NCBI GenBank assembly: GCA_027531395.1
Contig: JAPZRO010000001.1
Location: forward strand, 124,001-188,000
Length of the DNA: 64,000 bases
Direction: 5' to 3'
DNA from: Porphyrobacter sp.
Lineage (GTDB): Bacteria > Pseudomonadota > Alphaproteobacteria > Sphingomonadales > Sphingomonadaceae
Shown here: positions 62,349 through 64,000 of the stretch, one piece after another
Layout: every line of letters starts with the position of its first letter
How positions within the stretch are numbered: the first letter of the stretch is position 1
The notes under the pieces: generated by a model
Databases searched by the model: none
What the model saw: the letters and a program-made list of their open reading frames with translations, nothing else
What the model was told of the DNA's origin: nothing
Translations under genes and position numbers: made by a program

Positions 62349-63548
62349 TCAAGCCGCCGAAGAGTTGACTCCGACCGACTGAAGGTAGCGCCGGATGTTG
62401 CGCGCGGCCTGCCGCAGGCGCTGCTCGTTCTCGACCATGGCGATGCGGACATAGCCCTCGCCGTTCTCGCCATAGCCTACACCCGGAGCGACCGCGACCT
62501 CGGCCTGGGTGAGCAATTGCTTGGAGAATTCGAGGCTCCCCATCGATTTCAGCGCCGGCGGCAGCGGGGCCCAGGCGAACATCGAGGCCGAGGGCGCGGG
62601 GATCTCCCACCCGGCACGGCCGAAAGCCTCGACCATCACGTCGCGGCGCTTGCGATAGAGCTCGCGGTTGGTCTCGATGATGTCCTGCGGGCCGTTCAAT
62701 GCCGCGCAGGCGGCCGCCTGGATCGGCGTGAAGGCGCCGTAGTCGAGATAGGACTTCACCCGCGTCAGCGCGGCGATCAGCTGCTTGTTGCCCACCGCAA
62801 AGCCCATCCGCCAGCCGGCCATCGAATAGGTCTTCGACATCGAGGTGAACTCGATCGCGACATCCTTCGCGCCCGGCACCTGCATGATCGAGGGCGTGGG
62901 ATTGCCGTCGAAATAGAGCTCGGAATAGGCAAGGTCGGAGACGACCCAGACCTGATTCTCCTTCGCCCACGCCACCAGCCGCTCGTAGAATGCGAGATCG
63001 ACCGTCTCGGCGGTGGGGTTCGACGGATAGCTCACCACCAGCACCGAGGGGCGCGGCACGGTGAAGTTCATCGCGCGTTCGAGCGATTCCCAGTAATGCT
63101 CGTCCGGCGTGGTCGGCACCGAGCGGATCGTGGCGCCGGCGATGATGAAGCCAAACGTGTGGATCGGGTAGCTGGGGTTGGGCGCCAGCACCACATCGCC
63201 CGGCGCGATGATCGCCGTGGCGAGGCTGGAGAGGCCCTCCTTCGAGCCCATCGTCACCACCACCTCGGTCTCGGGATCGAGCTCGACCCCGAACCGGCGC
63301 GCGTAATAGCCCGCCTGCGCGCGGCGCAGCCCGGGAATGCCCTTGGACTGCGAATAGCCATGCGCGTCGGGCTTGGCCGCGACTTCGCACAGCTTGTCGA
63401 TTACGTGCTGCGGCGGCGGCTGATCGGGATTGCCCATGCCCAGATCGATGATGTCCTGTCCGGCCAGACGGGCGGCGTGACGCATCGCATTGACCTCGGC
63501 GATCACATACGGCGGCATCCGCTTCATCCGGTAGAACTGGTCATTCAT
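62349..63548 (-). CDS. alaC: alanine/LL-diaminopimelate-type aminotransferase (AlaC-like)
   Basis: 399 residues, fold-type I PLP enzyme. 'DIIDLGMGNPDQPPPQHV' and 'GYSQSKGIPGLRRA' open it; the PLP lysine is in 'EFTSMSKTYSMAGWRMGFAVGN'; 'APNPSYPIHTFGF' and 'SYPSNPTAETVD' line the cofactor site. The sequence type matches AlaC/YfdZ transaminases making alanine from pyruvate and glutamate; some relatives are annotated as LL-diaminopimelate aminotransferases. Monocistronic here, divergent from the next gene. Confidence 0.88.
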   Translation of the reverse strand: MNDQFYRMKRMPPYVIAEVNAMRHAARLAGQDIIDLGMGNPDQPPPQHVIDKLCEVAAKPDAHGYSQSKGIPGLRRAQAGYYARRFGVELDPETEVVVTMGSKEGLSSLATAIIAPGDVVLAPNPSYPIHTFGFIIAGATIRSVPTTPDEHYWESLERAMNFTVPRPSVLVVSYPSNPTAETVDLAFYERLVAWAKENQVWVVSDLAYSELYFDGNPTPSIMQVPGAKDVAIEFTSMSKTYSMAGWRMGFAVGNKQLIAALTRVKSYLDYGAFTPIQAAACAALNGPQDIIETNRELYRKRRDVMVEAFGRAGWEIPAPSASMFAWAPLPPALKSMGSLEFSKQLLTQAEVAVAPGVGYGENGEGYVRIAMVENEQRLRQAARNIRRYLQSVGVNSSAA

Positions 63549-63736
63549 CGTCGTTCTTCTTCATCCTGCGTGGCTTGCCCTGCACCACTTGCACGCCGTG
63601 CAAGCGGGGGCGATATGCTCCCCTAAGCCAATAGCAGTCGCCGAGGAAAGGCGTTTTCGCTAGATTGCGGGTGGCGCGGCGGGTCACGGGCGGCCATGAT
63701 GGCGGCAAGACGCGGGTTTTGGGACATTTGCGGACA

Positions 63737-64000
63737 ATGGCTGACGACAAGGACATGATGGCGGGCATGGGGGCAGCGGCGGAGAGCATCCGCGGCTTTC
63801 TCGACATGCAGGGCAATGCCATGCGCGAGCTGTTTTCGGGCGCGTTCGGCGGATCGGGGGGCAGCGCTGCCACGCCCGAGGCGCTGGCAGCGCTGATGCC
63901 GCAGGGGATGGAGATGGGCGAGCTGGGCGAATGGGCCAGCGCCGCCACGCAGCTCCAGCAGCTGTGGCTCGATTTCGCGGCCTATCAGGCGAGCCAGGCG
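63737..64000 (+). CDS. N-terminus of a probable poly(3-hydroxyalkanoate) synthase (PhaC), truncated by window edge
   Basis: At least 88 residues from ATG 63737 in a frame that runs off the window and is missing from the ORF track. Ala/Met/Gln-rich helices ('MQGNAMRELFSGAFGGSGG', then 'EWASAATQLQQLWLDFAAYQ') resemble the variable N-terminal domain of class I PHA synthases or a phasin-like protein. The catalytic part lies outside, so the call is tentative. Divergent from the aminotransferase, with a 188-bp gap. Confidence 0.5.
   Translation, partial: MADDKDMMAGMGAAAESIRGFLDMQGNAMRELFSGAFGGSGGSAATPEALAALMPQGMEMGELGEWASAATQLQQLWLDFAAYQASQA

Overview
The window looks like a chromosome segment of an alphaproteobacterium of the Sphingomonadales, most likely Erythrobacteraceae. 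This is inferred from the high GC content, the TonB-dependent receptor, the membrane-anchored AraC regulator, methionine synthase split into two genes (MetH N-terminal part plus MetH C-terminal part) behind an ArsR-methyltransferase regulator, split glycine decarboxylase (GcvPA/GcvPB), and a BciA-like divinyl chlorophyllide reductase that hints at aerobic anoxygenic phototrophy. No database search was possible, so the taxonomy is inference.

Layout. 1-4000: end of a TonB receptor, a secreted S41-type peptidase with a small secreted partner, and a 7TM-AraC regulator. 4090-4815: a scar at tRNA-Gly(CCC), where the first ~56 codons of a tyrosine integrase are fused in frame to the tail of a serine hydrolase. 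4850-15050: metabolic and envelope genes (EEP hydrolase, exported KatG, M24 peptidase, SMP-30 lactonase, MmsA, lipoprotein, nucleotidyltransferase, flippase). 15040-20570: glycine cleavage operon gcvT-gcvH-(glycosyltransferase)-gcvPA-gcvPB behind a tandem glycine riboswitch. 20714-28742: CPA2 antiporter, serine hydrolase, and the ArsR/MTase-metF-metH-metH methionine operon with a perfect palindromic operator candidate. 28776-34319: a galactoside divergon (SSS symporter; GH36 and GH42). 34316-36044: BciA and an SDR.

36141-54727 is the most interesting part. A 47-bp copy of the 3' part of tRNA-Thr(CGT) lies at 36141 and recurs at 45/47 identity inside the intact tRNA gene at 54681. The 18.5 kb between them is visibly lower in GC. 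It carries a compact type II secretion system (GspE, F, I, G, J-like, K, L, M, C, D and a short prepilin peptidase). In the same gene run lies a multicopper oxidase encoded as two separate polypeptides in reversed order: the C-terminal-like half comes first with a Tat signal, and the N-terminal-like half follows with no signal peptide. It is surrounded by copper-delivery proteins (PCu(A)C and two SCO proteins). My reading is a horizontally acquired, self-contained secretion machine dedicated to an extracellular or surface copper oxidase. A PilZ protein and a membrane class III nucleotide cyclase lie at the right end. No integrase is visible in the island.

54687-64000: tRNA-Thr and tRNA-Cys, a thioesterase, an M61-like peptidase, a cytochrome b / membrane LuxR pair, a crotonase, a RadC-JAB / winged-helix pair, small membrane and HTH proteins, an AlaC-type aminotransferase, and the start of a probable PHA synthase gene running off the window.
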